This document shows positions 53,523-62,363 of a stretch of 64,000 nt of DNA, one piece after another. The notes under the pieces are model-generated. The model was given only the letters and a program-made list of their open reading frames with translations. It searched no databases and was not told where the DNA came from. Source of the stretch: Cellulomonas rhizosphaerae (GTDB taxonomy: Bacteria > Actinomycetota > Actinomycetes > Actinomycetales > Cellulomonadaceae); the NCBI RefSeq assembly GCF_003470205.1, contig NZ_QWKP01000219.1, positions 1 through 64,000 on the forward strand. Direction: 5' to 3'. How positions within the stretch are numbered: the stretch's first letter is position 1; each line of letters begins with the position of its first letter. The position numbers were made by a program, and so were the translations under genes.

Positions 53523-54896
53523 ATGAGCACCGGTGGGAAGAAGCACGGCTGGTCGTTGCACGGCAACGGCCGCACGATCGGCGTCGGCGAGGTCGTCGCG
53601 CCCCACGAGCGGCTCAGCTGGCCGCGGACCATCGGCATCGGCATGCAGCACGTCGTGGCGATGTTCGGCGCGACGTTCCTGGTCCCGCTGCTGACGGGCT
53701 TCTCCCCCGCCACGACGCTCTTCTTCTCGGCCGTCGGCACCGCGCTCTTCCTGCTCGTCACGCGCAACCAGCTGCCGAGCTACCTGGGTTCGTCGTTCGC
53801 GTTCATCGCGCCGATCGCCGCGGCGACCGCGTCGGGCGGCCAGTCGGCGGCGCTCGGCGGGATCGTCGTGGTGGGTCTGCTGCTGGCCGTGGTGGGCGTC
53901 GTCGTGCACGTCGCCGGAGCGGGCTGGATCAACGCGCTCATGCCCCCGGTCGTCACGGGCACGATCGTCGCGCTGATCGGGCTGAACCTCGCGCCGACCG
54001 CGTGGGGCACCTGCCAGCAGTCGGTCGTCGACGGCGCGATCGTCGAGTCCTGCACGAGCGGGTTCCGCGCGGCGCCGGTCACCGCGCTGGTCACGCTGCT
54101 GTCGATCATCCTGTGCACCGTGCTCTTCCGGGGAATCCTCGGGCGGCTGTCCATCCTCGTCGGCGTCCTGGTCGGCTACGGCGTGGCCGCGCTGCGCGGC
54201 GAGGTCAGCTTCGCGGCCGTGCGCAAGGCCGACTGGGTCGGATTCCCCCACTTCGTCACCCCGAGCTTCGACGTCTCGCTCCTCGGCCTGTTCGTCCCCG
54301 TCGTGCTGGTCCTCATCGCCGAGAACATCGGGCACGTGAAGTCCGTCGCGGCGATGACGGGCCGCGACCTCGACCCCCTGGCCGGGCGTGCCCTGCTGTC
54401 CGACGGGATCGCCACCACCCTGGCCGGCCTCGGCGGTGGCTCGGGCACGACCACGTACGCGGAGAACATCGGCGTCATGGCCGCCACCAAGGTCTACTCG
54501 ACCGCGGCCTACTGGGTCGCGGCCGCGACGGCGCTGGTGCTGTCGCTGTCGCCGAAGTTCGGCGAGGTCGTCGCCTCCATCCCTGCGGGAGTGCTCGGCG
54601 GCGCGACCACGGTGCTCTACGGGATGATCGGCATCCTCGGCGCCCGGATCTGGGTGCAGAACAAGGTCGACTTCTCCGACCCGAAGAACCTGACGACCGC
54701 CGCCGTCGCGCTCGTCGTCGGCATCGCGAACTTCACCTGGAAGCCCGGCGACCTGGTCTTCGAGGGCATCGCGCTCGGGACCGCGGCCGCGCTGGTGATC
54801 TACCACCTCATGCGCGTGCTCGAGGACTGGCGTGGCACCGGTCAGGAGCCTGCCTCACCCTCGTCGGTCCCCGACGTCCGCGCACCGCAGCCGTAG
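53523..54896 (+). CDS. Uracil/xanthine permease (NCS2)
   Basis: This 457-residue NCS2 transporter (UraA-like) has about 14 membrane segments. QHVVAMFGATFLVPLLTGF in the N-terminal segment, VPVVLVLIAENIGHVKSVAAMTGRDL with the substrate-binding Glu, and GLGGGSGTTTYAENIGVMAATKVYS are family hallmarks. It probably imports uracil by proton symport; xanthine is possible. TAGCGT (53457-53462) is a likely -10 and GAGGACGAG precedes ATG 53523. Confidence 0.92.
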   Translation: MSTGGKKHGWSLHGNGRTIGVGEVVAPHERLSWPRTIGIGMQHVVAMFGATFLVPLLTGFSPATTLFFSAVGTALFLLVTRNQLPSYLGSSFAFIAPIAAATASGGQSAALGGIVVVGLLLAVVGVVVHVAGAGWINALMPPVVTGTIVALIGLNLAPTAWGTCQQSVVDGAIVESCTSGFRAAPVTALVTLLSIILCTVLFRGILGRLSILVGVLVGYGVAALRGEVSFAAVRKADWVGFPHFVTPSFDVSLLGLFVPVVLVLIAENIGHVKSVAAMTGRDLDPLAGRALLSDGIATTLAGLGGGSGTTTYAENIGVMAATKVYSTAAYWVAAATALVLSLSPKFGEVVASIPAGVLGGATTVLYGMIGILGARIWVQNKVDFSDPKNLTTAAVALVVGIANFTWKPGDLVFEGIALGTAAALVIYHLMRVLEDWRGTGQEPASPSSVPDVRAPQP

Positions 54897-54932
54897 GCAG
54901 CTCGGACGCGAGCGACGGGCGAGGGGAGCAGG

Positions 54933-57245
54933 TCAGTCGTGCAGCAGCACCCAGGAGCGCACGTAGGACGTCGTGACCCGCTCGCGCGGGTAGGGCGTGA
55001 CCTCGTCGAAGAACACGAACTCGCCCTCGCCCGAGTTCTTCCATCGGAGCGTGACGGTCTTCCACCCCGTCCTCGAGGACGTCGTCTTCACGGCCATGAC
55101 CTTCTCGCCGACCTGCACGTTGAACGTGCCGCACGCCGGGCACGTGCGCACCTGCAACCGGATCCCCGTCGAACCGGAGTGGAAGACGTTCGCGCTCCAG
55201 TACCCCCCGGACCCGTGCCGGACGCCGTTCTTGAGCGCGACGACCTTGACACCGCCGACGGTCGAGACCTTGTCGGCGTCCATCGGCTTCGACGTCGGCC
55301 CGGCGGCGACGCTCGTGCAGCGCTCCTTCGACCAGCTGCTGACGTTGCCGACAGCGTCGCGGGCCCGCACGCGGAAGCACGCCTCCTCGCCCGCCCGCAG
55401 CGTGCGTGTCACGGACGTCTTCGTCGTGCGTGCAGCGACCGTCGTCCGCAGTCCGCGTGGGCCGTCGACCGGCGCGACCCGCACCTGCACGTCGTACGAC
55501 GTCACGCCGCGATCGTCCGTGCCGGCGTACGTGAAGGTGATCTTCGCCTTGCCGCTGCTCGGCACGGGCAGCCAGCGCGGCGCAGCGGTCCGGGTGATCC
55601 GCGGTGCGGCGGCGTCGGTGCCCATGCAGCGCTCCGTGGACCACGCCGAGACGTGCTCGAGCCCGTCGCGCGCGCGGACCGCGAGGCACAGGCGCTGGCC
55701 GTCGCTGATGGACACAGCGGTCGTCGTGCTCGTCGTCCCCTGGAAAGCGGTGCGGTAGACCCACGCGCCGTAGGCGGCGGCCCCCTTGGCCTTGACCCGG
55801 TACCGCACGTCGTAGCTGAGGACGCCGCTCGGGTCGTCGGCTGCGTACGTCAGCGTGCCGACCGCCTTGCCCTTGACCACGCGGACCACCGACGGAGCGC
55901 TCACCTTGGTGAACCGCGGCGCTGACGTGTCGGTGCGCGAGCACACCGACTCCGACCACGACGTGTAGTTGCCGTTGGCGTCGTGGGCCCTGGCGGTGAA
56001 GCAGGTCGTGACGCCGTCCGCGGCGCGGGCGGTCAGGGTCGTCGTCGGCCTGCTCGCCGCCCAGGCCCCGAACGGTCGTCCGAACGGCGCCTGCCGGTAG
56101 GTCATCTCGATGACCGCTCCGCCGCTGGCACGGAAGGAGCCTGTCGTGTAGTCATACACGCCCGACGACCTGGCCGTGACCGTCGTGCCGCTCGTCACCG
56201 ACCCCTGCTCGAGCGCGAGGTAGGGCTGGGAGGGAGGCGCCGTCTCGCCGTTCGTCGTGGCCGCGACCGGGGCACCCCGCAGGTCGACGAGGCGCACGCG
56301 CCCGTCACTTCCGACGTAGGCCACGCTCTGGGCTGCGTCGTCGAGATCAGGGCGGGCGTTCATGGCCGGGCCGTAGCGCGTGACTCGCTGCTCACCTGCC
56401 AGCTCGACGACGGTGAGGGTCGGGCTGTCCGTGTCGCGGCCGATCCCGACGGCGACGTCTCGGCCGAGGTCGACGGTGTCGGCGTCGAACTCCCAGCGCA
56501 GACCGAACGAGGAGTAGATCCCGGGGACGTCCAGGATGAAGGGCAGCGTCGCCGACCCGGTGAGCGTCCAGCGCCCCCGGGGCGCGTAGAACGTGTACCC
56601 GGTCGGCACGCCACGTCTGCTCACGACGGCGTGGCTCGCGAGGTCGATCTCCACCACGGAGGCGGGCGCCACCTCGAGCGCCCAGAGAGTCCCACCGTCG
56701 ATCGACACGCCTCGGTCCGCGGGCGCCTCGTAGCTCCACGACGAGGCGGTCCGCACGTCCTCGATCCGCCACGTGACGCGCGCGGTCCCGGCAGGTTGGG
56801 CGGGCAGCAGCACGTACCGGCCACCGCGGCCCAGCACGGACCCCGACGGGACCGAGCGCGCGTGCCAGACGCCGAGCTCGTCCTTCCACACCACAGAGTC
56901 CGCAGCCGCGTCGTCGTCGGCGACGAGCAGCACCTCGGAGTCCGACTGCAGCAGTCGACCGACGAGCGGCGAGCCGTCGACGAGGACGGGGCTCCAGCTC
57001 GCGCCGGCCACTCCGCGCGGCGCGGCGACGATGCCGGCGAGCGACTCGCCGTACACGGCGTCGTCGGTCAGCCCGGCGCGGATCAGAGCGAGGTTCGACG
57101 AGGGTGCGACGATCGCGCCCGACCCGCTCCCGAGGTCGCCCGGCGCAGCCGATGCAGGCGGCGCGATGGCCATCGTCACGGTCACTGCGCTCACCGCCAC
57201 CCACGCCCAGGTACGCCGGATCGAGTGCGTGCGGGCGAGCTTCAT
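54933..57245 (-). CDS. Large secreted protein with three Cys-paired Fn3-like modules
   Basis: The 770-residue protein has: a signal peptide (1-~33); an unrecognised ~310-residue region of beta character (~35-345); three related modules (~350-436, 442-540, 546-643), each with a Cys pair exactly 20 residues apart (C415/C435, C520/C540, C623/C643) and an ARDxxxNxSxWSxxxC-like ending; and a final domain with CPAC (702-705). I do not know its function. AGGGGA precedes ATG 57245; an in-frame upstream ATG lacks a site. A weak -10 TACGTT lies at 57286-57291. Confidence 0.75.
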   Translation of the reverse strand: MKLARTHSIRRTWAWVAVSAVTVTMAIAPPASAAPGDLGSGSGAIVAPSSNLALIRAGLTDDAVYGESLAGIVAAPRGVAGASWSPVLVDGSPLVGRLLQSDSEVLLVADDDAAADSVVWKDELGVWHARSVPSGSVLGRGGRYVLLPAQPAGTARVTWRIEDVRTASSWSYEAPADRGVSIDGGTLWALEVAPASVVEIDLASHAVVSRRGVPTGYTFYAPRGRWTLTGSATLPFILDVPGIYSSFGLRWEFDADTVDLGRDVAVGIGRDTDSPTLTVVELAGEQRVTRYGPAMNARPDLDDAAQSVAYVGSDGRVRLVDLRGAPVAATTNGETAPPSQPYLALEQGSVTSGTTVTARSSGVYDYTTGSFRASGGAVIEMTYRQAPFGRPFGAWAASRPTTTLTARAADGVTTCFTARAHDANGNYTSWSESVCSRTDTSAPRFTKVSAPSVVRVVKGKAVGTLTYAADDPSGVLSYDVRYRVKAKGAAAYGAWVYRTAFQGTTSTTTAVSISDGQRLCLAVRARDGLEHVSAWSTERCMGTDAAAPRITRTAAPRWLPVPSSGKAKITFTYAGTDDRGVTSYDVQVRVAPVDGPRGLRTTVAARTTKTSVTRTLRAGEEACFRVRARDAVGNVSSWSKERCTSVAAGPTSKPMDADKVSTVGGVKVVALKNGVRHGSGGYWSANVFHSGSTGIRLQVRTCPACGTFNVQVGEKVMAVKTTSSRTGWKTVTLRWKNSGEGEFVFFDEVTPYPRERVTTSYVRSWVLLHD

Positions 57246-57340
57246 GTGTCCCCTGTCAACAGCTCTGGTCAGATGTGCCGAGGGCAACGTATCGGCGAGG
57301 CGAACCGCGCGGAAGGGGCCGAACGTGTGAGGCCGACTCG

Positions 57341-58090
57341 TCAGTCCGAGCCGGCGCCGGCGAGCCGGTAGACCGACACGTGCGACCGTGAGTCCGCGGT
57401 GAACTTCGAGCCGTCCCAGTCGGCCGTGCGCGACTCCAGCACGAACCCTGCGAGCTGCCCCATGAGGTCGAGCTCGGCGGGCCAGATGTACCGGTGCGGG
57501 CTCCGGCCCAGTGAGGCCGCCGTGCCCTCGCCGAACCGGAAGTGGTGCGAGACCACCTGCTGGTTCAGGACGTCATACGTGTCGAGGCCGATGTAGCCGG
57601 GCTCGTCGTGCCACACCGTGGCGCCCCTGCCCGGCGGGAGCGAGCGCAGCTCGGGCACCCACAGCTCGATGACGAACCGGCCGCCGGGCCTCAGGTGCCG
57701 GGCGGCGTTGCGGAAGCACGCGACCTGCTCGGCCTGCGTGAGCAGGTTGGAGATGGTGTTGAAGACGAGGTAGACGAGCGCGAATTCCCCCGGCGCCCGG
57801 ACGCGCGCCATGTCGCCGACGACGACCGGGATCGTGGCCTCGTCGGCCTTGGTCCGCAGGCGCTCGAGCATGGGCTCGGACAGCTCGATGCCGGCGACGC
57901 TCACCCCCGCCTCGGACAGCGGCACCGCCACGCGTCCGGTGCCGATCGCGAGCTCGAGCGCCCGACCGCCAGCGGCGAGCTCGACCAGGCGGTCGACGGT
58001 CGGGCCGAGGACCTCGGGCGCGAACATGCCGGTGCCCGGGGTGTCGTACTGGGCGGCGATGTCGGCGCCCCAGATCTCTGGCTGGTTCAT
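57341..58090 (-). CDS. SAM-dependent methyltransferase
   Basis: This 249-residue class I methyltransferase has SAM motif I ALELAIGTGRVAVPLSEAG (residues ~43-61), then GIELSEPMLERLRTKA and VVVGDMARVRAPGEFALVYL. The substrate is unknown. ATG 58090 starts MNQPEIWGADIAAQYD; a weak AGGA precedes it. It lies divergent from the alditol-oxidase-like gene across 106 bases, in which I see only a plus-strand GAAGAT -10-like hexamer near 58185. Confidence 0.88.
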   Translation of the reverse strand: MNQPEIWGADIAAQYDTPGTGMFAPEVLGPTVDRLVELAAGGRALELAIGTGRVAVPLSEAGVSVAGIELSEPMLERLRTKADEATIPVVVGDMARVRAPGEFALVYLVFNTISNLLTQAEQVACFRNAARHLRPGGRFVIELWVPELRSLPPGRGATVWHDEPGYIGLDTYDVLNQQVVSHHFRFGEGTAASLGRSPHRYIWPAELDLMGQLAGFVLESRTADWDGSKFTADSRSHVSVYRLAGAGSD

Positions 58091-58196
58091 GGGAGTCGAT
58101 CCTGCGGCCCGGACGCGCCGTCGTGCACGCGCTTTCCTGGGCGCCCGATCCCGCTCGCATTGGCGCGAGCGTCGGCCAGTCGGGAAGATCGGAGCC

Positions 58197-59459
58197 GTGA
58201 GCAGCACGAAGACCTGGGCCGGGACGTACACCTTCACCGCGCCCCGGCTGGTCGAGGCGCAGTCGATCGACGATGTCCGCGAGCCCGTCGCGGCCGGCGG
58301 CCGCGTCCGAGCGCTGGGCACGCGGCACTCGTTCAACGACCTGGCCGACACCCGGGGCACGCTCGTGACGGTCACGGACATCCCGGCCGACCCCGTGCTC
58401 GACGAGGGTGCCCGCACGGTCACGGTCGGGGCCGGGACGCGGTACGGGGTTCTCGCCACCTGGCTCCAGGACCGCGGCTGGGCGCTGCACAACCTCGGCT
58501 CGCTCCCGCACATCTCGATCGGCGGCGCGATCGCGACCGGGACGCACGGCTCGGGGCACGGCAACGGCGTGCTCTCGACCGCTGTCCGCGCCGTGACCTA
58601 CGTCGACGCGGCCGGAGGGCTGACGACGGTCACGCGGGGCGATGCCGAGTTCGACGGGCTCGTCGTCGGGCTGGGCGCGTACGGGATCGTCGTGCGCGTG
58701 ACCCTCGACGTCCAGCCCACGTTCGACGTGCGGCAGGACGTCTTCCACGGCCTGCCGTGGGACGCCCTGCTGGACGATCTCGACGCCCTCACCGGCGCCG
58801 CGTACAGCGTCAGCGTCTTCACGACCTGGGACGAGCCGACGCTCGACCAGACCTGGCGCAAGACCCGGCTCGACGACGGCGCACCGGTGCCCGATCGCTG
58901 GTACGGCGTGGCGGCCGCCACCGGGTCCGAGGGGCGGATCGTCGCCGGCAGCGAGGACAACCTCACGACGCAGGGCGGCGTCCCGGGTCCGTGGTCGCAG
59001 CGGCTGCCGCACTTCCGGCTCGACTCGACGCCGAGCAACGGCGACGAGATCCAGACCGAGTACTTCGTCGACCGCCGCGTGGCAGCCGACGCGCTCCGGG
59101 CCCTGCGAACGCGCGCGCCGCGGATCGCGCGCGTCCTGCTCGTCAGCGAGCTGCGCACGGCGGCCGCCGACGGCCTGTGGCTGAGCCCCGCGTACGAGCG
59201 CGACGTCCTGGCCATCCACTTCACGTGGCAGAACCGTCCCGACGCCGTCCGCGCGCTGCTGCCCGAGATCGAGGCGACCCTCGCGCCATTCGACGCGCGT
59301 CCGCACTGGGGCAAGTTCCACGGGATGTCTCCGCAGGCCGTCGCCCGCGTGACGCCGCGGCTCGACGACGCCCGCGCCCTGTTCGAGCGGCTGGACCCCG
59401 AGGGCGTGTTCAGCGGGCCGCACCTGGAGCGGCTCGGCCTGCGGGACCGCCGTGCCTGA
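58197..59459 (+). CDS. Alditol oxidase-like flavoprotein
   Basis: This 420-residue FAD oxidase is of the vanillyl-alcohol oxidase fold. ALGTRHSFNDLADT holds His44 at the place of covalent flavin attachment in alditol oxidase. GSLPHISIGGAIATGTHGSGHGNG binds the FAD pyrophosphate and PHWGKFHGM near the C-terminus is characteristic of AldO/xylitol oxidase. It likely oxidizes a sugar alcohol, producing H2O2. GTG 58197 is chosen by alignment. It overlaps the YchJ-like gene by eight bases. Confidence 0.9.
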   Translation: MSSTKTWAGTYTFTAPRLVEAQSIDDVREPVAAGGRVRALGTRHSFNDLADTRGTLVTVTDIPADPVLDEGARTVTVGAGTRYGVLATWLQDRGWALHNLGSLPHISIGGAIATGTHGSGHGNGVLSTAVRAVTYVDAAGGLTTVTRGDAEFDGLVVGLGAYGIVVRVTLDVQPTFDVRQDVFHGLPWDALLDDLDALTGAAYSVSVFTTWDEPTLDQTWRKTRLDDGAPVPDRWYGVAAATGSEGRIVAGSEDNLTTQGGVPGPWSQRLPHFRLDSTPSNGDEIQTEYFVDRRVAADALRALRTRAPRIARVLLVSELRTAAADGLWLSPAYERDVLAIHFTWQNRPDAVRALLPEIEATLAPFDARPHWGKFHGMSPQAVARVTPRLDDARALFERLDPEGVFSGPHLERLGLRDRRA

Positions 59460-59853
59460 CGATCTCCCGGGCGACGACGAGGCGTGCCCGTGCGGCCTCG
59501 GAGTGTTCGGCACGTGCTGCCGACCGGCGCTCGACGGTCGGCGCCCGGCACCCACCGCCGAGGCACTCATGCGCTCGCGCTACACCGCCTTCGCGGTCGG
59601 CGACGCGGCGTACCTGCTGCGCACCTGGCACCCGGCCACCCGGCCCCGCACGCTCACGCTCGAGCCCGACCTGCGCTGGCGGCGGCTCGTCGTGCTCGAC
59701 GTCGTGGCGGGCGGCCCGTGGGACGACGCGGGCGAGGTGGAGTTCGTCGCGCACCACGAGGCCGACGGCGCGCGCGGGCTGCTGCACGAGCGCAGCCGGT
59801 TCGTCCGCGAGCGCGGGTGGCTGTACGTGGACGGGTCGACGCCGGCGAGCTGA
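59452..59853 (+). CDS. YchJ-family SEC-C motif protein
   Basis: The 133-residue YchJ-like protein has an N-terminal zinc-binding SEC-C-like motif, ACPCGLGVFGTCC, followed by ALMRSRYTAFAVGDAAYLLRTWHP, the YchJ core. Its function is unknown. GTG 59452 lies within the end of the oxidase gene, showing probable co-translation. ATGs further in would remove the Cys motif, so the GTG is right. Confidence 0.9.
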   Translation: MPDDLPGDDEACPCGLGVFGTCCRPALDGRRPAPTAEALMRSRYTAFAVGDAAYLLRTWHPATRPRTLTLEPDLRWRRLVVLDVVAGGPWDDAGEVEFVAHHEADGARGLLHERSRFVRERGWLYVDGSTPAS

Positions 59854-59901
59854 CGCCGCAGGTCAGGACGTTCGCCCCAGACGTGCGGGATGCGCACCGC
59901 T

Positions 59902-59907
59902 AGGGTC
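59902..59907 (+). promoter_or_regulatory. -10 element before a 30-residue membrane peptide
   Basis: TAGGGT on the plus strand has no larger gene downstream on that strand before 61805. It supports transcription of the short ORF at 59966. Confidence 0.4.
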
Positions 59908-59965
59908 GGCGGGACCGCGGCCTCCCGACGCGTTGACCTGACCACGTGGCTGGAAGGACGACACG

Positions 59966-60058
59966 TTGAGCTCGTTCGCCACGTTGCTGATGGCCGCGCT
60001 GAGCACCTGCGCGGGTCCCCTGGGCCTCATCGGCCTCTGGCTGGTCACCGCCGTCTGA
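59966..60058 (+). CDS. Possible 30-residue membrane peptide
   Basis: A TTG-initiated ORF encodes a mostly hydrophobic peptide (start SSFATLLMAALSTCAGPLGL, then a second apolar run ending TAV), long enough for one membrane pass. GGAAGGACG lies a few bases upstream and TAGGGT about 60 bases upstream. It overlaps the 3' end of the convergent wall-anchored gene by 14 bases. I know no homologue; the call rests on signals and composition alone. Confidence 0.4.
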   Translation: MSSFATLLMAALSTCAGPLGLIGLWLVTAV

Positions 60059-61556
60059 CGGACCGAGCGCTGGCGGTCGCGCCGTCGGGGGACGCCGCAA
60101 GCCGCCGGCGTGACGCGAGCACCCCGATGCCCGCGAGCAGGAGCAGGAGTGTACCGACGGCCAAGGAGGTCGCGTCACCGCCCGTCGCCGAGAGCTCGCC
60201 CGGTGCGGGTCCGGCCGTGGAACCCGGGGCAGGTTGCCGCGGCGGGCTCGTCGGGCCGGGAGCCGCAGGTGCAGGCGTCGCGGTGGTCGTCGGTGTGACG
60301 GCGGGCGAGCTGGTCGGCGTCCAGGAGGGTGACGGCGAACCGGTCGGCGCGACCGTCGGCGTCGTCGTCGGCGTCGTCGTCGGCGTCGTCGGCGTCGGCT
60401 CGCCCACGGCGGGCTCGACCACGACCGATCCGGTGGCGCTGGCCGAGACGGCCTCCTGCGTCACGTCGGCGCGCCCGTCCACGCGGAACTGCGTGCTGAA
60501 GACCGCCGCCGCTGCACGCACGAGCCCCGGCGCAGGGACGGTCACCGTGCAGGTCAGGAGAGCGGAGTCGGCACCCGGCGCGAGGTCGTCGAGGGCTCCC
60601 CCGGCGCAGCCTGATCCCGACCACGACAGGCCGCCGACGACGACGTCTCCGGTGTTGGTCACGCGCAGCGTCCATGTGACGTCGGCGCCGGCACGGACCG
60701 GGTCGGGCGACCCGGCCACGCTGAGCGCGATCGCCGGGGAGAACGGCACGACCTCGACCGTCGGCGAGGCCGTGGTCCTGACGACGTCTCCCGTTCCCGG
60801 GACCGTGGCCGAGAACGTCACGGCGTCGGTGACCGGTCCTCGGGCGGGGGCGACGGTCGTGCACGTCACCTCGGCGGTCGACGCGCCGGCCGGGAACGGC
60901 CCGGGTTCGTCGTGTCCCGGGCACAGCGTCGACTCCCACCCCGGCCCGACGAGCCTTGCGCCACCGGTGTTCTCGAGGCGCGTGGTCCACACGATCTGCT
61001 CCCCCGGGCGCACGGTCGACGGCTCGCCGTGCACCGATCCGGTGATCGACGTGGACAGCACGGGGACGTGCCCGACGAGTGGGACGACGAGCGTCTGGCC
61101 GATCTCCGGGACGTCGGCGCGGAACGTCGTGGCGTTGGTCACCTCCCCGAAGGCGGGCGCGGTGACCGCGCAGGTGCCGGTCGGCGTCTCCTCCCCCGGT
61201 GCGAAGGGGCCCGCATAGGCCGCATCGCCGCACACGTCGCTCGACCAGCCGATGTTCGTCAGGGCGGTGGTCGAGACCTCGGCGTTCTTGCCCGACATGT
61301 ACCAGGTGACGGTGCCGCCGGGCTCGACCGGGTTCGGGTAGCCGTAGTACGTCGTGTAGAAGTCGCGCACGACGTCGTCGTCGGCGCCCTGTGCCGGGAC
61401 GGCGAGCCCGCACAGGCAGGCCCCGACAGCAGCCGCGAGCACGAGCGCTCGGCACCGTCTCCCGGCGGCTCCCTGCGGGGCTCGCTCCCCCTGCGTCTTC
61501 GTCGTCTCGCCCCCAGACCCGGCTGACTGCCGGCCGAGATCGTCCGTCGGACACAC
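60045..61556 (-). CDS. Wall-anchored protein with repeated beta-sandwich modules
   Basis: The ~503-residue secreted protein has a signal peptide ending near VPAQGA (about residues 36-58), then three DUF11/CARDB-like modules (~60-165, ~166-270, ~271-375) with repeated VTWxxxxxNTG-like strands and paired Cys. A long Pro/Thr/Ser stalk follows, then sorting-type motif LSATGG (from 455), a hydrophobic span and Arg-rich tail. This is a class E-like sortase signal, so display on the wall is likely. The start is uncertain (GTG 61556 taken). Confidence 0.75.
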   Translation of the reverse strand: MCPTDDLGRQSAGSGGETTKTQGERAPQGAAGRRCRALVLAAAVGACLCGLAVPAQGADDDVVRDFYTTYYGYPNPVEPGGTVTWYMSGKNAEVSTTALTNIGWSSDVCGDAAYAGPFAPGEETPTGTCAVTAPAFGEVTNATTFRADVPEIGQTLVVPLVGHVPVLSTSITGSVHGEPSTVRPGEQIVWTTRLENTGGARLVGPGWESTLCPGHDEPGPFPAGASTAEVTCTTVAPARGPVTDAVTFSATVPGTGDVVRTTASPTVEVVPFSPAIALSVAGSPDPVRAGADVTWTLRVTNTGDVVVGGLSWSGSGCAGGALDDLAPGADSALLTCTVTVPAPGLVRAAAAVFSTQFRVDGRADVTQEAVSASATGSVVVEPAVGEPTPTTPTTTPTTTPTVAPTGSPSPSWTPTSSPAVTPTTTATPAPAAPGPTSPPRQPAPGSTAGPAPGELSATGGDATSLAVGTLLLLLAGIGVLASRRRLAASPDGATASARSVRRR

Positions 61557-61804
61557 CGTGCACCGCCAACGTACGACCAGACGCGTCGTCACGGAACAGC
61601 GGGCGTTATCGCACCTGAGCGCCGACGAGCGACGCAGCCCCGCCGAATCCACCCGGACGCACACACCCCACGCTGGTCGCACCACGCTCTTCGGGGGCGC
61701 CGAGGAGACCTTCGTCCCACGAGGACGGCGCCGGCCGGGGGTGTGATGAACAGCCACGGTCGCCCAGACGTCGAGGTCGGGCGGCACGGCTCCTGGAGGA
61801 AGCC
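61557..61804. other. Intergenic region between wall-anchored gene and TasA-like operon
   Basis: This 248-base gap contains a minus-strand TACGTT (61568-61573) suitable as -10 for the wall-anchored gene and GGAGGA (61795-61800) as ribosome site for the TasA-like gene. It is very GC-rich with possible stems, but I cannot match a known riboswitch or a clear plus-strand promoter. Confidence 0.4.
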
Positions 61805-62332
61805 ATGGACGCCCGCAGGTACACGAAGATCGCCGCGATCCCCGCCGGACTTCTCGTCGCCGGGTTGATGATCGGCCAGGCATCCCACGCCGCCTTCACG
61901 GCGCAGACCAGCACGGGTGCGAACTCGTTCACGTCCGGCAGCGTCGCCCTGACCAACAGCAAGGTGGGCACCGACGTCTTCACGGTCACGGGCATCGTCC
62001 CCGGCGCCACCGGTACGAAGACCGTCGACGTCACCTACACCGGCAACCTCGCGGTCGTCGTCAAGATGTACGCGAAGGACGGCGACACCACCGGCGCGCT
62101 CGCGCAGGCGCTGCAGATCACCGTCAAGACCGACGGTTCGCCGATCTTCGCCGGGACCCTCGCCGAGCTCTCGGCACTCACCGCCTGGTCGCAGGGCGTC
62201 GGCGGCTGGGCCCCGACGTCGACCGCCACCAAGCCGTACGAGATCTCGTGGTCGCTGCCTGCGTCGGCAGGCAACACGGTCCAGGGGCAGACCACGGCGC
62301 TCAAGTTCGCCTGGGAAGCGCAGACCAGCTGA
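61805..62332 (+). CDS. TasA/camelysin-like secreted protein with SipW-type signal
   Basis: The 175-residue protein begins MDARRYTKIAAIPAGLLVAG. Its hydrophobic core runs into SHAAFTAQTSTGANSF (27-42), the pattern of SipW-dependent signal peptides, in which an AAF-type start of the mature chain follows the cleavage site. The mature part is a beta-rich domain of ~145 residues ending FAWEAQTS, comparable to TasA/CalY fibre proteins. It is followed 31 bases later by the SipW-type peptidase gene, so the protease and substrate form an operon. GGAGGA precedes the ATG. Confidence 0.8.
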   Translation: MDARRYTKIAAIPAGLLVAGLMIGQASHAAFTAQTSTGANSFTSGSVALTNSKVGTDVFTVTGIVPGATGTKTVDVTYTGNLAVVVKMYAKDGDTTGALAQALQITVKTDGSPIFAGTLAELSALTAWSQGVGGWAPTSTATKPYEISWSLPASAGNTVQGQTTALKFAWEAQTS

Positions 62333-62363
62333 TCCGGACCCACACCACGAGCGGGAGGCTGAC

